Assembly (NCBI RefSeq): GCF_042667405.1
Contig: NZ_JBHVAL010000019.1
Span: forward strand, 1-64,000
Length of the DNA: 64,000 nucleotides
DNA from: Arthrobacter sp042667405
Lineage (GTDB): Bacteria; Actinomycetota; Actinomycetes; Actinomycetales; Micrococcaceae
Direction: 5' to 3'
In this document: positions 43,015 to 51,162 of the stretch, in pieces
Layout: each line of letters begins with the position of its first letter
Position numbering within the stretch: position 1 is the first letter of the stretch
Program-made: the position numbers and the translations under genes
Notes under the pieces: model-generated
Seen by the model: only the letters and a program-made list of their open reading frames with translations
What the model was told of the DNA's origin: nothing
Databases searched by the model: none

Positions 43015-45259
43015 GCTGGAGCTGCCGCTGGAGCGCAGGATCGGCAAGAGGTCAGCGGCGGTCATCGAGAAACACCTCGGACTCAAAACCTGCGGTGCCC
43101 TGTTGAACTACTTTCCAAGGCGATACCTGAGCCGCGGAGAACTGACTCCCATCAGCAAGCTGCCATTGGATGAGGAGGTCACGCTCATAGCCCGGGTTGT
43201 GTCCAACAGCACCCGGCAGATGCGCGCGCGGCGTGGCTCCATCACCGATATCGTCGTGACCGATGAGGCCGGTGGGGCCGGTGTTCCCGGGACGCTGAAG
43301 GTCAGCTTCTTCAATGGTTTCCGGGCGAAGGCGGAACTCCTGGCCGGTCGGCGGGCCATGTTTTCGGGTAAGGTCACCCGCTACGGTGGGTCTCTGGGCC
43401 TGACGAACCCGGACTTCCTTTTGCTGGACGAGGATCCGGAGGCCGAGGACTCCATGGACCCGGCCAAGCTCGCGGCGATGCCGATACCTGTGTACCCGGC
43501 TACAGCGAAGCTCACCAGTTGGTCCATCCATAAGGTGGTTGCTTCCCTGTTGCAAACCATGGACCTGGACGCGTTGGAGGACCCGATTCCCGGGCATATT
43601 GCCGTCAGGGACGGCCTGCTCAGCGTTGCCGGATCGTACCGCCTGATCCACTCGCCCGAGACACAGAAGGATTGGCAGCGGGCGCAGGAACGCTTCCGCT
43701 ACCAGGAGGCTTTGGTCCTTCAAACTGCCCTGGCCCGCCGCCGTGCCCAGCTGGCGGCCGAAGAAGCCACCGCCCGGCGTCCCACGGCTGGCGGCTTGCT
43801 CAGCAGCTTCGACCGGAACCTGCCGTTTACCCTGACGGCCGGCCAATCCGCCGTCGGAAAGACGCTTGCCGAAGAGCTGGGCCGGGATACCCCCATGAAC
43901 AGGCTCCTCCAGGGGGAAGTGGGATCCGGCAAGACCATCGTTGCCCTGCGCGCCATGCTCCAGGTGGTCGATGCCGGTGGCCAGGCTGCCCTCCTTGCCC
44001 CTACCGAGGTCCTTGCCGCCCAGCATTTCGATTCGATTCGACGCACGCTCGGACCCCTGGCCCGTGACAACATGTTTGGCGGCGCTGGAATGCTCGGTGG
44101 CGACCCCTCCCAACAGGCCGTGCAGGTAACCCTGCTGACAGGCTCCATGCCCACAGCCGCGAGGAAGCAGGCGATGCTGGACGCGGCTTCGGGAAACGCC
44201 GGGATCGTCATTGGAACGCACGCCCTGCTGAGCGACAAAACCAGTTTCCAGGACCTGGGGCTGATCGTGGTGGATGAGCAGCATCGCTTCGGAGTCGAGC
44301 AGCGTGACGCGCTCCGTGCTAAAGCCCAACGGCCGCCGCACTTGTTGGTGATGACTGCGACGCCCATTCCACGCACCGTGGCCATGACTGTTTTCGGCGA
44401 CCTTGAGACGTCCATCCTCGATGAACTTCCAGCCGGCCGCGCACCCATTTCCACCCACGTGGTGGGGCTTTCTGAAAATCCCGGCTGGGCGGACCGCATC
44501 TGGAAGCGTTCGCGCGAGGAAGTCGAAGCCGGGCACCAGGTCTATGTGGTGTGCCCCAAAATCGGCTCGGACGACGACGGCGACTTCAGTCCGGGGGAAG
44601 CGGAACCAAGCGACGCTGAGTTGTCGGACGAAGGCTCGGCCCGGGAGCTGGCGTCGGTGACCGCCGTCGTCGAGGGCCTTTTGCAGGAGCCGTCACTGAG
44701 CGGCGTGCCGGTGGCACCGCTTCATGGCCGGCAGGACCCGCAGGTGAAGTCGGAAACCATGGCGTCGTTTGCCTCCAACCAGACCAAGGTGCTGGTTTCC
44801 ACAACGGTCATCGAGGTGGGCGTGGACGTCCACAATGCCACCTTGATGGTGATCCTGGATGCCGACCGCTTTGGCATTTCACAGCTCCACCAGCTGCGGG
44901 GCCGGGTGGGTCGTGGCGGCCTTCCCGGCACGTGCCTTCTGGTGACCACCTTGGAGCCTGGCCATCCGAGCCGCCGCCGGCTGGAAGCCGTTGCCTCCAC
45001 CACCGACGGTTTCGAGTTGTCGCAGGAGGACCTGAAGCTTCGCCGTGAAGGTGACATCCTTGGCGCCTCGCAGTCCGGTGGGCGCTCCACATTGAAGTTG
45101 CTCCGGGTCCTCGAGCACGAGGACATCATTGCCCGCGCACGGGCCGATGCCCAGGCCTTGGTAGGCCAGGATCCTGCATTGCAGGACCAACCGGCACTTT
45201 CCGCTGCGATTGACCAATATTTGAACCCCGAGAAGGAGGCGTTCCTTGAACGCGGTTAG
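43004..45259 (+). CDS. recG: ATP-dependent DNA helicase RecG
   Basis: A 751-residue superfamily 2 helicase that remodels stalled replication forks and Holliday junctions. An N-terminal wedge/OB region (LNYFPRRYLSRGELTPI) is followed by Walker A GEVGSGKTIVAL, the DEQH box VVDEQHRFGVEQR, motif III MTATPIPRTVAM and motif VI HQLRGRVGRGGLPG. An acidic insertion (near residues 525-545) separates helicase motifs. The ATG at 43004 overlaps the DAK2 gene's end. Confidence 0.96.
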   Translation: MSTELELPLERRIGKRSAAVIEKHLGLKTCGALLNYFPRRYLSRGELTPISKLPLDEEVTLIARVVSNSTRQMRARRGSITDIVVTDEAGGAGVPGTLKVSFFNGFRAKAELLAGRRAMFSGKVTRYGGSLGLTNPDFLLLDEDPEAEDSMDPAKLAAMPIPVYPATAKLTSWSIHKVVASLLQTMDLDALEDPIPGHIAVRDGLLSVAGSYRLIHSPETQKDWQRAQERFRYQEALVLQTALARRRAQLAAEEATARRPTAGGLLSSFDRNLPFTLTAGQSAVGKTLAEELGRDTPMNRLLQGEVGSGKTIVALRAMLQVVDAGGQAALLAPTEVLAAQHFDSIRRTLGPLARDNMFGGAGMLGGDPSQQAVQVTLLTGSMPTAARKQAMLDAASGNAGIVIGTHALLSDKTSFQDLGLIVVDEQHRFGVEQRDALRAKAQRPPHLLVMTATPIPRTVAMTVFGDLETSILDELPAGRAPISTHVVGLSENPGWADRIWKRSREEVEAGHQVYVVCPKIGSDDDGDFSPGEAEPSDAELSDEGSARELASVTAVVEGLLQEPSLSGVPVAPLHGRQDPQVKSETMASFASNQTKVLVSTTVIEVGVDVHNATLMVILDADRFGISQLHQLRGRVGRGGLPGTCLLVTTLEPGHPSRRRLEAVASTTDGFELSQEDLKLRREGDILGASQSGGRSTLKLLRVLEHEDIIARARADAQALVGQDPALQDQPALSAAIDQYLNPEKEAFLERG

Positions 45260-45292
45260 CAGTCCCAGGCAGCATCGACGGGGAGTTGCCCA

Positions 45293-45859
45293 GTGAGCCG
45301 GATCATCGCCGGAGTTGCCGGCGGAAACCCCCTGGCAAGTGTTCCCGGGACTGCCACACGGCCCACCACCGATCGCGTCAAGGAAGCTCTGTTTTCGAGG
45401 CTGGAGTCGTTGGCGGTCATTGACGACGCCAGGGTCCTTGACCTCTACGCCGGTTCCGGATCGCTGGGCGTTGAAAGCGCCAGCCGGGGTGCGCGCAGCG
45501 TTGACCTCGTGGAATTCGATGCGAGGGCCAGCGACGTCTGCCAGCGGAACGCGGACCTGGTCAACCAGAGCCTGGGGGCCAGGAAGGTTGCTGTCCACCG
45601 TTCCAAAGTGGAGTCCTACCTTGAACGGGCCGCCGATTCTTCGGTATGGGACCTGGTCTTCCTCGACCCGCCCTACCCCTTGGACGAGCAAGCCTTGAGC
45701 GCAGTGCTCGAAAAACTGGCGCCGCACCTGGATGACGCTGCCGTGGTGGTTGTGGAGCGCAGTTCCCGCAGTCCTGAACCCGCATGGCCTGACGCCTTGG
45801 AATGCTTCGCGGATAAGAAGTACGGGGAGACAAAACTCTGGTTCGCCGAACCAGCCTGA
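45293..45859 (+). CDS. rsmD: 16S rRNA (guanine(966)-N(2))-methyltransferase
   Basis: A 188-residue SAM-dependent methyltransferase. Motifs are RIIAGVAGG at the N-terminus, PTTDRVKEALFSRL, the SAM motif LDLYAGSGSLGVESASRGA and the catalytic DPPY in FLDPPYPLDE. The start is GTG, with GGGGAG upstream. Its TGA is one base from the stop of the convergent methyltransferase gene. Confidence 0.94.
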   Translation: MSRIIAGVAGGNPLASVPGTATRPTTDRVKEALFSRLESLAVIDDARVLDLYAGSGSLGVESASRGARSVDLVEFDARASDVCQRNADLVNQSLGARKVAVHRSKVESYLERAADSSVWDLVFLDPPYPLDEQALSAVLEKLAPHLDDAAVVVVERSSRSPEPAWPDALECFADKKYGETKLWFAEPA

Positions 45860-45860
45860 A

Positions 45861-46649
45861 CTAGCCGCTGATCCGGTCCAGGTCCACGCCGTGGAGGACG
45901 GTGGCAGGGTGCGGCCCCCTGGCCAGCAGCTCGGCTGTCCACTCCGAAGGCCATGGCTTCCGGGTGCCTGCCAGAATGATGTTGCCCGGATAGCGGCCTG
46001 CGAACATTCCTGTCTCCGCGAACGCGGCCACGTCCTGCATGGCGAGGCGCAGCGCTGCCACTTGGCTCCGGACGAGCGTGAGCGCAGGCTCGTCGCCAAC
46101 GTTCACTATCAGGACGCCGTCAGGAGTCAGCCGTGCGGCGGCTTCTTCGTAGAAGTCACGGCACGCGATATGGGCAGGAGCCTCGGGCCCGGAGAAGATG
46201 TCAAGGATAACGACGTCGAACCGCGCCTCGGCGGGCAGCTCCGCCAAGGCGTCGCGGGCGTCGCCGATGATGGTGGTCAACCTGGAGCCTTGGGGCATAG
46301 GCAGCTCACGGAGGACGAAGTCCAGCAATTCGCGTTCCAGTTCAACGGCGTACTGTTCCGAGCCCGGGCGGGTGGCCTGGATGTAACGGGCCAGGGTCAG
46401 GGCTCCCGCGCCCAGATGAAGGGCACGAACTGGCTCTCCGGAAGCGGAGGCCAAATCCACGATGTGCCCGATCCTGCGAAGGTATTCGTAGAAGATTTCT
46501 TCCGGCGCGGCCAGGTTCACGTGTGATTGTTCGGCGCCGCCGATGCTCAGGATGAAGCTGCCTTTCACCAACGGGTCCTGTTCGATGGTGGCATGTTGGC
46601 CGGTCGTTCGAAGGAAACGTCCGGCGTGGCCGGAATCCTTTGGAGTCAC
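45861..46649 (-). CDS. Spermidine synthase-like methyltransferase domain protein
   Basis: A 262-residue protein with the fold of spermidine synthases. The SAM-type motif is ALHLGAGALTLARYI, then AVELERELLDFV, TTIIGDARDALAEL and FDVVILDIFSGPEAPAHI. True aminopropyltransferases have a conserved catalytic Asp-rich gate; here the loop reads DIFSGPEAP, so the polyamine role is doubtful. The GTG at 46649 overlaps the stop of the aminotransferase gene (GTGA), giving translational coupling; the longer frame to 46712 is rejected for that reason. Confidence 0.8.
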   Translation of the reverse strand: MTPKDSGHAGRFLRTTGQHATIEQDPLVKGSFILSIGGAEQSHVNLAAPEEIFYEYLRRIGHIVDLASASGEPVRALHLGAGALTLARYIQATRPGSEQYAVELERELLDFVLRELPMPQGSRLTTIIGDARDALAELPAEARFDVVILDIFSGPEAPAHIACRDFYEEAAARLTPDGVLIVNVGDEPALTLVRSQVAALRLAMQDVAAFAETGMFAGRYPGNIILAGTRKPWPSEWTAELLARGPHPATVLHGVDLDRISG

Positions 46650-47899
46650 AGCCGGTCCTTGAGGGTTGCAAGCCGTCCGGCTGCCTCTTCGAGGACCTCG
46701 ATCTTTTTGCAAAAGGCGAAGCGCAGCAGGCTTCGGGTGCGTTCCGCGCCTTCCGGATGGCAGAAGACCGGGACAGGGATAGCGGCCACGCCCACGAGGC
46801 CGGGCAGGCGCCGTGCGAGCTCAACCGAGTCCTGGATGCCCAGCGGGGCGGTGTCGACATTGATGAAGTAGGTGCCGCTGGGGTTGTAGACCCCGAAGCC
46901 GGCGGCACGAAGACCCTCGGCGAGTATGTCGCGTTTTCGGCGGAGGGTATCGGCAATGCCCTGGTAGAAAGCGTCAGGGAGTCCCAGTCCAACAGCGATC
47001 GCGCCTTGGAAAGGCGTGCCGGAGCTGTAGGTGAGGAATTGCTTCACCGTGCGGACTGCGGCCACCAGGGGAGCCGGTCCGGTGAGCCAGCCGATCTTCC
47101 AGCCGGTGAACGAGAAAGTCTTACCGGCCGAGGAAATGGTGATGGTCCGTTCGGCGGCACCGGGAAGGGATGTCACCGGGATGTGCGCCACTTCGAAAGT
47201 GAGGTGTTCATACACTTCGTCACTGACGATGATCGCGCCATATTTGGCGGCCAGTTCCACAATCCTGGTGAGCACGCCCTCCGGAAAGACTGCTCCCGTG
47301 GGATTGTGGGGGTTGTTGAGGAGGACGATTTTCGTCCTGCTGCTGAAGGACGCCTCCAGCGTTGCGAGGTCGGGCAGGAAGTCCGGTGCCAGCAGGGGAG
47401 CGGTGACATGCTTGGCTCCAGCCATCCCGATGATGGCGCCATAAGAATCGTAGAAAGGCTCGAAGGTCAGGACTTCGTCGCCGGGTTGGACGAACGCCAG
47501 CAGCGCAGCAGCGATGGCCTCGGTGGCCCCTGTGGTAATCAGGACTTCGGTCTCGGGATCGGGATCAAGGCCATAGAAGCGTTGCTGGTGCGCGGAGACA
47601 GCTTCCCGCAACGCGGCAACACCTTTACCGGGTGCGTATTGGTTGGCGCCTTCGGCGATGGCAGCCTGCGCAGCGGCTTTGATTTCCGCGGGACCGTCCT
47701 CGTCGGGAAATCCCTGGCCCAGGTTGATGGCCCCGGTGGACATTGCCAGCGTTGTCATCTCCTCGAAGATGGTGACACCCAGATCCCCGTCAGGCGACAA
47801 CAGATTGGCTCCTACCGCGGCCCGTTTCCAGGGCGCCGGAGACCCGGTGGTAGTTCCAGAGAAGGGGGTGCTGCTGCCTGCTGATGCCATGGGAGCCAT
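46646..47899 (-). CDS. PLP-dependent class I/II aminotransferase (DapC/kynurenine aminotransferase-like)
   Basis: A 417-residue fold type I aminotransferase. Motifs are NLGQGFPDEDGP near the N-terminus, NQYAPGKGVAALREAV, ILTTGATEAIAAALLA-type PLP binding, LNNPHNPTGAVF, SDEVYEHLTF, and the PLP lysine in SAGKTFSFTGWK. These patterns are shared by actinobacterial N-succinyldiaminopimelate, kynurenine and methionine aminotransferases, so the substrate cannot be fixed. It is divergent from coaD with 35 bases between the starts. The first ~35 residues are a variable extension, so the start may be internal. Confidence 0.85.
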   Translation of the reverse strand: MAPMASAGSSTPFSGTTTGSPAPWKRAAVGANLLSPDGDLGVTIFEEMTTLAMSTGAINLGQGFPDEDGPAEIKAAAQAAIAEGANQYAPGKGVAALREAVSAHQQRFYGLDPDPETEVLITTGATEAIAAALLAFVQPGDEVLTFEPFYDSYGAIIGMAGAKHVTAPLLAPDFLPDLATLEASFSSRTKIVLLNNPHNPTGAVFPEGVLTRIVELAAKYGAIIVSDEVYEHLTFEVAHIPVTSLPGAAERTITISSAGKTFSFTGWKIGWLTGPAPLVAAVRTVKQFLTYSSGTPFQGAIAVGLGLPDAFYQGIADTLRRKRDILAEGLRAAGFGVYNPSGTYFINVDTAPLGIQDSVELARRLPGLVGVAAIPVPVFCHPEGAERTRSLLRFAFCKKIEVLEEAAGRLATLKDRL

Positions 47900-47922
47900 G
47901 GTATCCCGGTGAAGCGATGGGG

Positions 47923-47928
47923 TAGGTT
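47923..47928 (+). promoter_or_regulatory. -10 hexamer for leaderless coaD mRNA
   Basis: TAGGTT lies exactly six bases before the ATG at 47935 and no Shine-Dalgarno motif is present. Confidence 0.45.
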
Positions 47929-47934
47929 CGTCTC

Positions 47935-48435
47935 ATGAGACGCGCGGTATGCCCTGGATCCTTTGACCCCATCCACAACGGACATCTCGAAGTCATTGCC
48001 CGGGCCGCTGGCCTGTTTGACGAAGTCATCGTTGCCGTGTCCACCAATTACGCCAAAAAGTACCGGTTCGGCCTCGAAGAACGCATGGAGATGGCGCGTG
48101 AGACGCTGGCTTCCCTGCGTGGCATCATCGTCGAGCCCATGGGAGAAGGCCTGCTGGCCGAGTACTGCCGCCGCAGGGGCATTTCAGCGATCGTCAAGGG
48201 CCTGCGCTCTTCCTCGGATTTCGACTATGAGTTGCCGATGGCCACCATGAACCGGCAGTTGACCGGCGTCGAAACTGTATTTTTGCCGGCCGAAGCGCAT
48301 TATGTGCACCTGTCATCGACCCTGATAAAGGAAGTCAACGCCCTTGGTGGCGACATCTCGGACTTCGTTCCCAAGTCGGTGTTGAAGAGGCTCCTTGCAG
48401 GCGAGTCGCCCGGCGAACCGCCGCGCAAAGGGTAG
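47935..48435 (+). CDS. coaD: Pantetheine-phosphate adenylyltransferase
   Basis: A 166-residue enzyme of coenzyme A synthesis. The nucleotidyltransferase motif PGSFDPIHNGHLEVI is at residues 7-21; further motifs are GLRSSSDFDYELPMATMNR and the C-terminal HLSSTLIKEV. Length is normal. It is followed by an ATGGGG/CCCCAT hairpin (48440-48474), possibly its terminator. Confidence 0.96.
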   Translation: MRRAVCPGSFDPIHNGHLEVIARAAGLFDEVIVAVSTNYAKKYRFGLEERMEMARETLASLRGIIVEPMGEGLLAEYCRRRGISAIVKGLRSSSDFDYELPMATMNRQLTGVETVFLPAEAHYVHLSSTLIKEVNALGGDISDFVPKSVLKRLLAGESPGEPPRKG

Positions 48436-48511
48436 TCTTATGGGGTACCTGCGCCTTCAAGCAGAGTTCCCCATTCCGAAACAAGCGCTCCTCTGCGTGT
48501 CTTGTGCCGGT

Positions 48512-48541
48512 TTGAGTCCTCACGCGTGATCAGGCTAAGAT
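48512..48541 (+). promoter_or_regulatory. Promoter of the yceD-rpmF-rnc-mutM unit
   Basis: TTGAGT (48512-48517) and TAAGAT (48536-48541) are spaced by 18 bases, the best sigma-70-like promoter in this region. Transcription would start near 48548, followed by AGGAG at 48565-48569. Confidence 0.65.
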
Positions 48542-48574
48542 GGTACGTCGGTCATATGTTCTACAGGAGTTCTC

Positions 48575-49126
48575 ATTAAGCGAGATGCAAGTTCGCCCTT
48601 GGCGCTGGTAGTCAAGGACCTTGGACGCAGTCCCGGGACCATGCGGACACTCAACGAGCATGTACCTGCACCAAGTGACCTTGGTGTGGCGCTCATTGGC
48701 GTAAAGGAAGGCTCGGATATCGAGCTCGATCTTCGTCTTGAGGCCGTACACGAAGGAATTCTGGTATCCGGATCCGCGGTCGTCGAAGTAACCGGCGAAT
48801 GCGGTCGATGCCTGGATCCCCTTGCGTATGACCTTGAGGTCAATGTGCAAGAACTTTTCTTCTACGAAGGCGCTGAGCTTTCCGCCGAAGAAGACGATGA
48901 AGAGCAACGTCGAGTCGAGTACGATCTGATCGATCTTGAGCCGGTGTTGCGGGACGCAGTTGTCACTATGCTGCCGTTCCAGCCGGTGTGCCGGGAAGAC
49001 TGCCAGGGCCTGTGCTCCGAATGTGGAGTGCGCCTGGAAGACGAGCCGGGGCACCACCACGAGGTCATTGACCCTCGCTGGGCTGCCCTAGCTGATCTGG
49101 CTAAGACTGACCGGCAAACCGATTAG
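48575..49126 (+). CDS. yceD: YceD/DUF177 family protein with a probable ATT start codon
   Basis: A 183-residue protein if started at ATT 48575. The YceD family has the hallmark GRSPGTMRTL near the N-terminus, VTGECGRCLDPL, and a C-terminal Cys pair region CREDCQGLCSECG. In bacteria it precedes rpmF and is linked to 23S rRNA and ribosome maturation. AGGAG ends five bases before ATT. No in-frame ATG, GTG or TTG exists between the preceding stop at 48536 and TTG 48599; that TTG has no suitable ribosome binding site and would remove the first eight residues. The ATT start also gives the N-terminal length seen in other actinobacteria. Confidence 0.85.
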   Translation: MKRDASSPLALVVKDLGRSPGTMRTLNEHVPAPSDLGVALIGVKEGSDIELDLRLEAVHEGILVSGSAVVEVTGECGRCLDPLAYDLEVNVQELFFYEGAELSAEEDDEEQRRVEYDLIDLEPVLRDAVVTMLPFQPVCREDCQGLCSECGVRLEDEPGHHHEVIDPRWAALADLAKTDRQTD

Positions 49127-49159
49127 TAAGTGTTCGTCTAAGAGAGAAATGAGATAGCC

Positions 49160-49363
49160 GTGGCTGTTCCCAAGCGGAAAATGTCTCGCGCAAATACACG
49201 CGCCCGCCGTGCCCAGTGGAAGGCAACTGCCCCCAACCTGGTCAAGACCATCGAAAACGGCCAGGTTACCTACAGCCTGCCGCACCAGGCGAAGGTCGTT
49301 ACCGACTCTGCCGGCACCGCGCTGTTCCTTGAATACAAGGGCCGCAAGGTCGCAGACGCCTAA
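49160..49363 (+). CDS. rpmF: 50S ribosomal protein L32 (cysteine-free form)
   Basis: A 67-residue ribosomal protein starting MAVPKRKMSRANTRARRAQW, typical of L32. The start is GTG. It has no cysteines, so it is the zinc-independent (C-minus) type; many bacteria carry a CxxC zinc form instead. It lies 33 bases after yceD and 23 before rnc. Confidence 0.95.
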   Translation: MAVPKRKMSRANTRARRAQWKATAPNLVKTIENGQVTYSLPHQAKVVTDSAGTALFLEYKGRKVADA

Positions 49364-49386
49364 TCTGCCGTAGAGGCTGACAAAGG

Positions 49387-50097
49387 ATGTCTTCAACTGA
49401 AGAGCTTCTGAAGCGTCTCGGTGTCTGGATTGACACCGAGACGCTTCGTCTTGCTCTCACACATCGCTCATACGCGTATGAAAACGGCGGGATTCCCACC
49501 AACGAGCGCCTCGAGTTCCTCGGCGACTCCATCCTGGGATTCTCCGTGACCGATTCCCTCTACCGTGAGAACCCCGAGCTGCCCGAAGGCGAGCTCGCCA
49601 AGCGGCGTTCCGCCGTCGTCAGCACGCGCGCCCTGGCCGGAATCGGCCGGGAGATCGGCATCGGCGAGTTCATTTACCTTGGCCAAGGCGAAAAGCTCAC
49701 CGACGGTAAGAACAAAGCCTCCATCCTGGCTGACACCATGGAAGCCCTGATCGGCGCCACGTACCTGTCAAACGACATCGAAACTGCGCGCCAGCTGGTG
49801 ATGCGCCTGGTGGGGCCGCTCCTGAAGGACGCAGGCGCCCTGGGAGCCGGAACCGACTGGAAGACAAGCATCCAGGAACTCACCGCCAGCCGACAGCTTG
49901 GCGCCATCCACTACGCGGTGGAAGGCTCCGGACCTGACCATGCGCGGACCTTCGAAGCTGTTTTGAACATCGGTGGAACACCGTACGGACGTGGTTCCGG
50001 GCACTCCAAGAAGGAAGCCGAACAGGAAGCGGCCGCTGATGCGTGGCGCGCCCTGACTGCGCTGGACTCTGCTCCTGCCGGTCCCGCGTCCGCCTGA
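49387..50097 (+). CDS. rnc: Ribonuclease III
   Basis: A 236-residue double-strand-specific endoribonuclease for rRNA processing. The signature ERLEFLGDSILGF carries the metal-binding acidic residues, and DTMEALIGATYL the second acidic cluster. The C-terminal double-stranded RNA-binding domain runs from DWKTSIQEL to SKKEAEQEAAADAWRAL. It is six bases before mutM. Confidence 0.97.
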   Translation: MSSTEELLKRLGVWIDTETLRLALTHRSYAYENGGIPTNERLEFLGDSILGFSVTDSLYRENPELPEGELAKRRSAVVSTRALAGIGREIGIGEFIYLGQGEKLTDGKNKASILADTMEALIGATYLSNDIETARQLVMRLVGPLLKDAGALGAGTDWKTSIQELTASRQLGAIHYAVEGSGPDHARTFEAVLNIGGTPYGRGSGHSKKEAEQEAAADAWRALTALDSAPAGPASA

Positions 50098-50103
50098 GCA
50101 CCC

Positions 50104-51075
50104 ATGCCTGAGCTTCCCGAGGTTGAAGTGGTGCGTCGCGGCCTGGCCAAGTGGGTTCGCGGCCGGACCATAACGGGTGTTGAAGTGCTTGACCCGCGTT
50201 CCATCCGGCGCCACGCCCTGGGAACCGAAGACTTCGTGGGAAACCTGGAGCACGCTACTGTCCTCGACGTTGTTCGGCGGGGAAAGTTTCTCTGGATGCC
50301 ATTGTCCATGAACGGTTACCACGAAGGCCCGCCCACGAACGGCAGCGAAGCATTGCCGAAAGTGGCGCTGATGGCGCACCTGGGAATGAGCGGGCAACTG
50401 CTGATGCAGGACCCGGACGTGCCGGATGAAAAGCACCTCAAGGTCAGGATCACTTTGAGCCCGGTGGAAGGCATGCCGGAGCAACTGCGGTTCGTGGACC
50501 AGCGGATATTCGGCGGACTTTTTGTAACCTGGCTCGTGCCCACTCAGGACGGCGGCCCCGGCGGCCTCGGCGAAACACCGCTGCCCGAGATAGCCGAAGA
50601 AGCTTCGCACATCGCCAGGGACCCGTTGGACCCCCAGTTCTCCCTCGACGACTTCTACCGGAAGATCAAGAAACGGAAGACCGGCCTCAAACGGGCCCTC
50701 CTTGACCAAGGCCTGATCTCCGGCATCGGCAATATCTATGCCGACGAAGCGCTGTGGCAGGCGAAGCTCCACTATGCTCGGGCAACCGATACCCTGCGTC
50801 GCGCGGATGCAGAGCGGCTCATCACGGCAGCGAAGGACGTCATGGAGGCGGCTTTGGCCGCCGGGGGCACCAGCTTCGATTCGCTGTATGTCAACGTCAA
50901 CGGCGATTCCGGATACTTTGCCCGGTCGCTCAACGCCTACGGCCGGGCCGGTCAATACTGCACCCGATGCGAGGCATCAGGCCTCCAAAGCGTCATCAAA
51001 CGGGAGCAATTCATGAACCGCTCCTCCTACACCTGCCCGGTGTGCCAGCCACGCCCAAGGAATGGCCGCTGGTAG
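50104..51075 (+). CDS. mutM: Formamidopyrimidine-DNA glycosylase (Fpg)
   Basis: A 323-residue base-excision repair glycosylase/lyase removing oxidised guanine. The mature N-terminus PELPEVEVVRRGL provides the catalytic Pro and Glu, RRGKFLW the conserved Lys, and IGNIYADEALW the helix-two-turn-helix. The C-terminal zinc finger has CTRC and CPVC. Slightly long because of an insertion around residues 75-85 and 145-175. It closes the yceD-rpmF-rnc-mutM unit. Confidence 0.96.
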   Translation: MPELPEVEVVRRGLAKWVRGRTITGVEVLDPRSIRRHALGTEDFVGNLEHATVLDVVRRGKFLWMPLSMNGYHEGPPTNGSEALPKVALMAHLGMSGQLLMQDPDVPDEKHLKVRITLSPVEGMPEQLRFVDQRIFGGLFVTWLVPTQDGGPGGLGETPLPEIAEEASHIARDPLDPQFSLDDFYRKIKKRKTGLKRALLDQGLISGIGNIYADEALWQAKLHYARATDTLRRADAERLITAAKDVMEAALAAGGTSFDSLYVNVNGDSGYFARSLNAYGRAGQYCTRCEASGLQSVIKREQFMNRSSYTCPVCQPRPRNGRW

Positions 51076-51162
51076 GTCCAAAACTGTTCCGGAATCCCGG
51101 TGCGGGTGGCAGACTGTCCCCATGAAACGCTTGGCGCGGCACAACGATCCTGCGGGAACGCC

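Noticed and set aside
48585..48611. ATG at 48585 as yceD start
   Set aside because: It is out of frame with YceD and encodes only eight codons before a stop.
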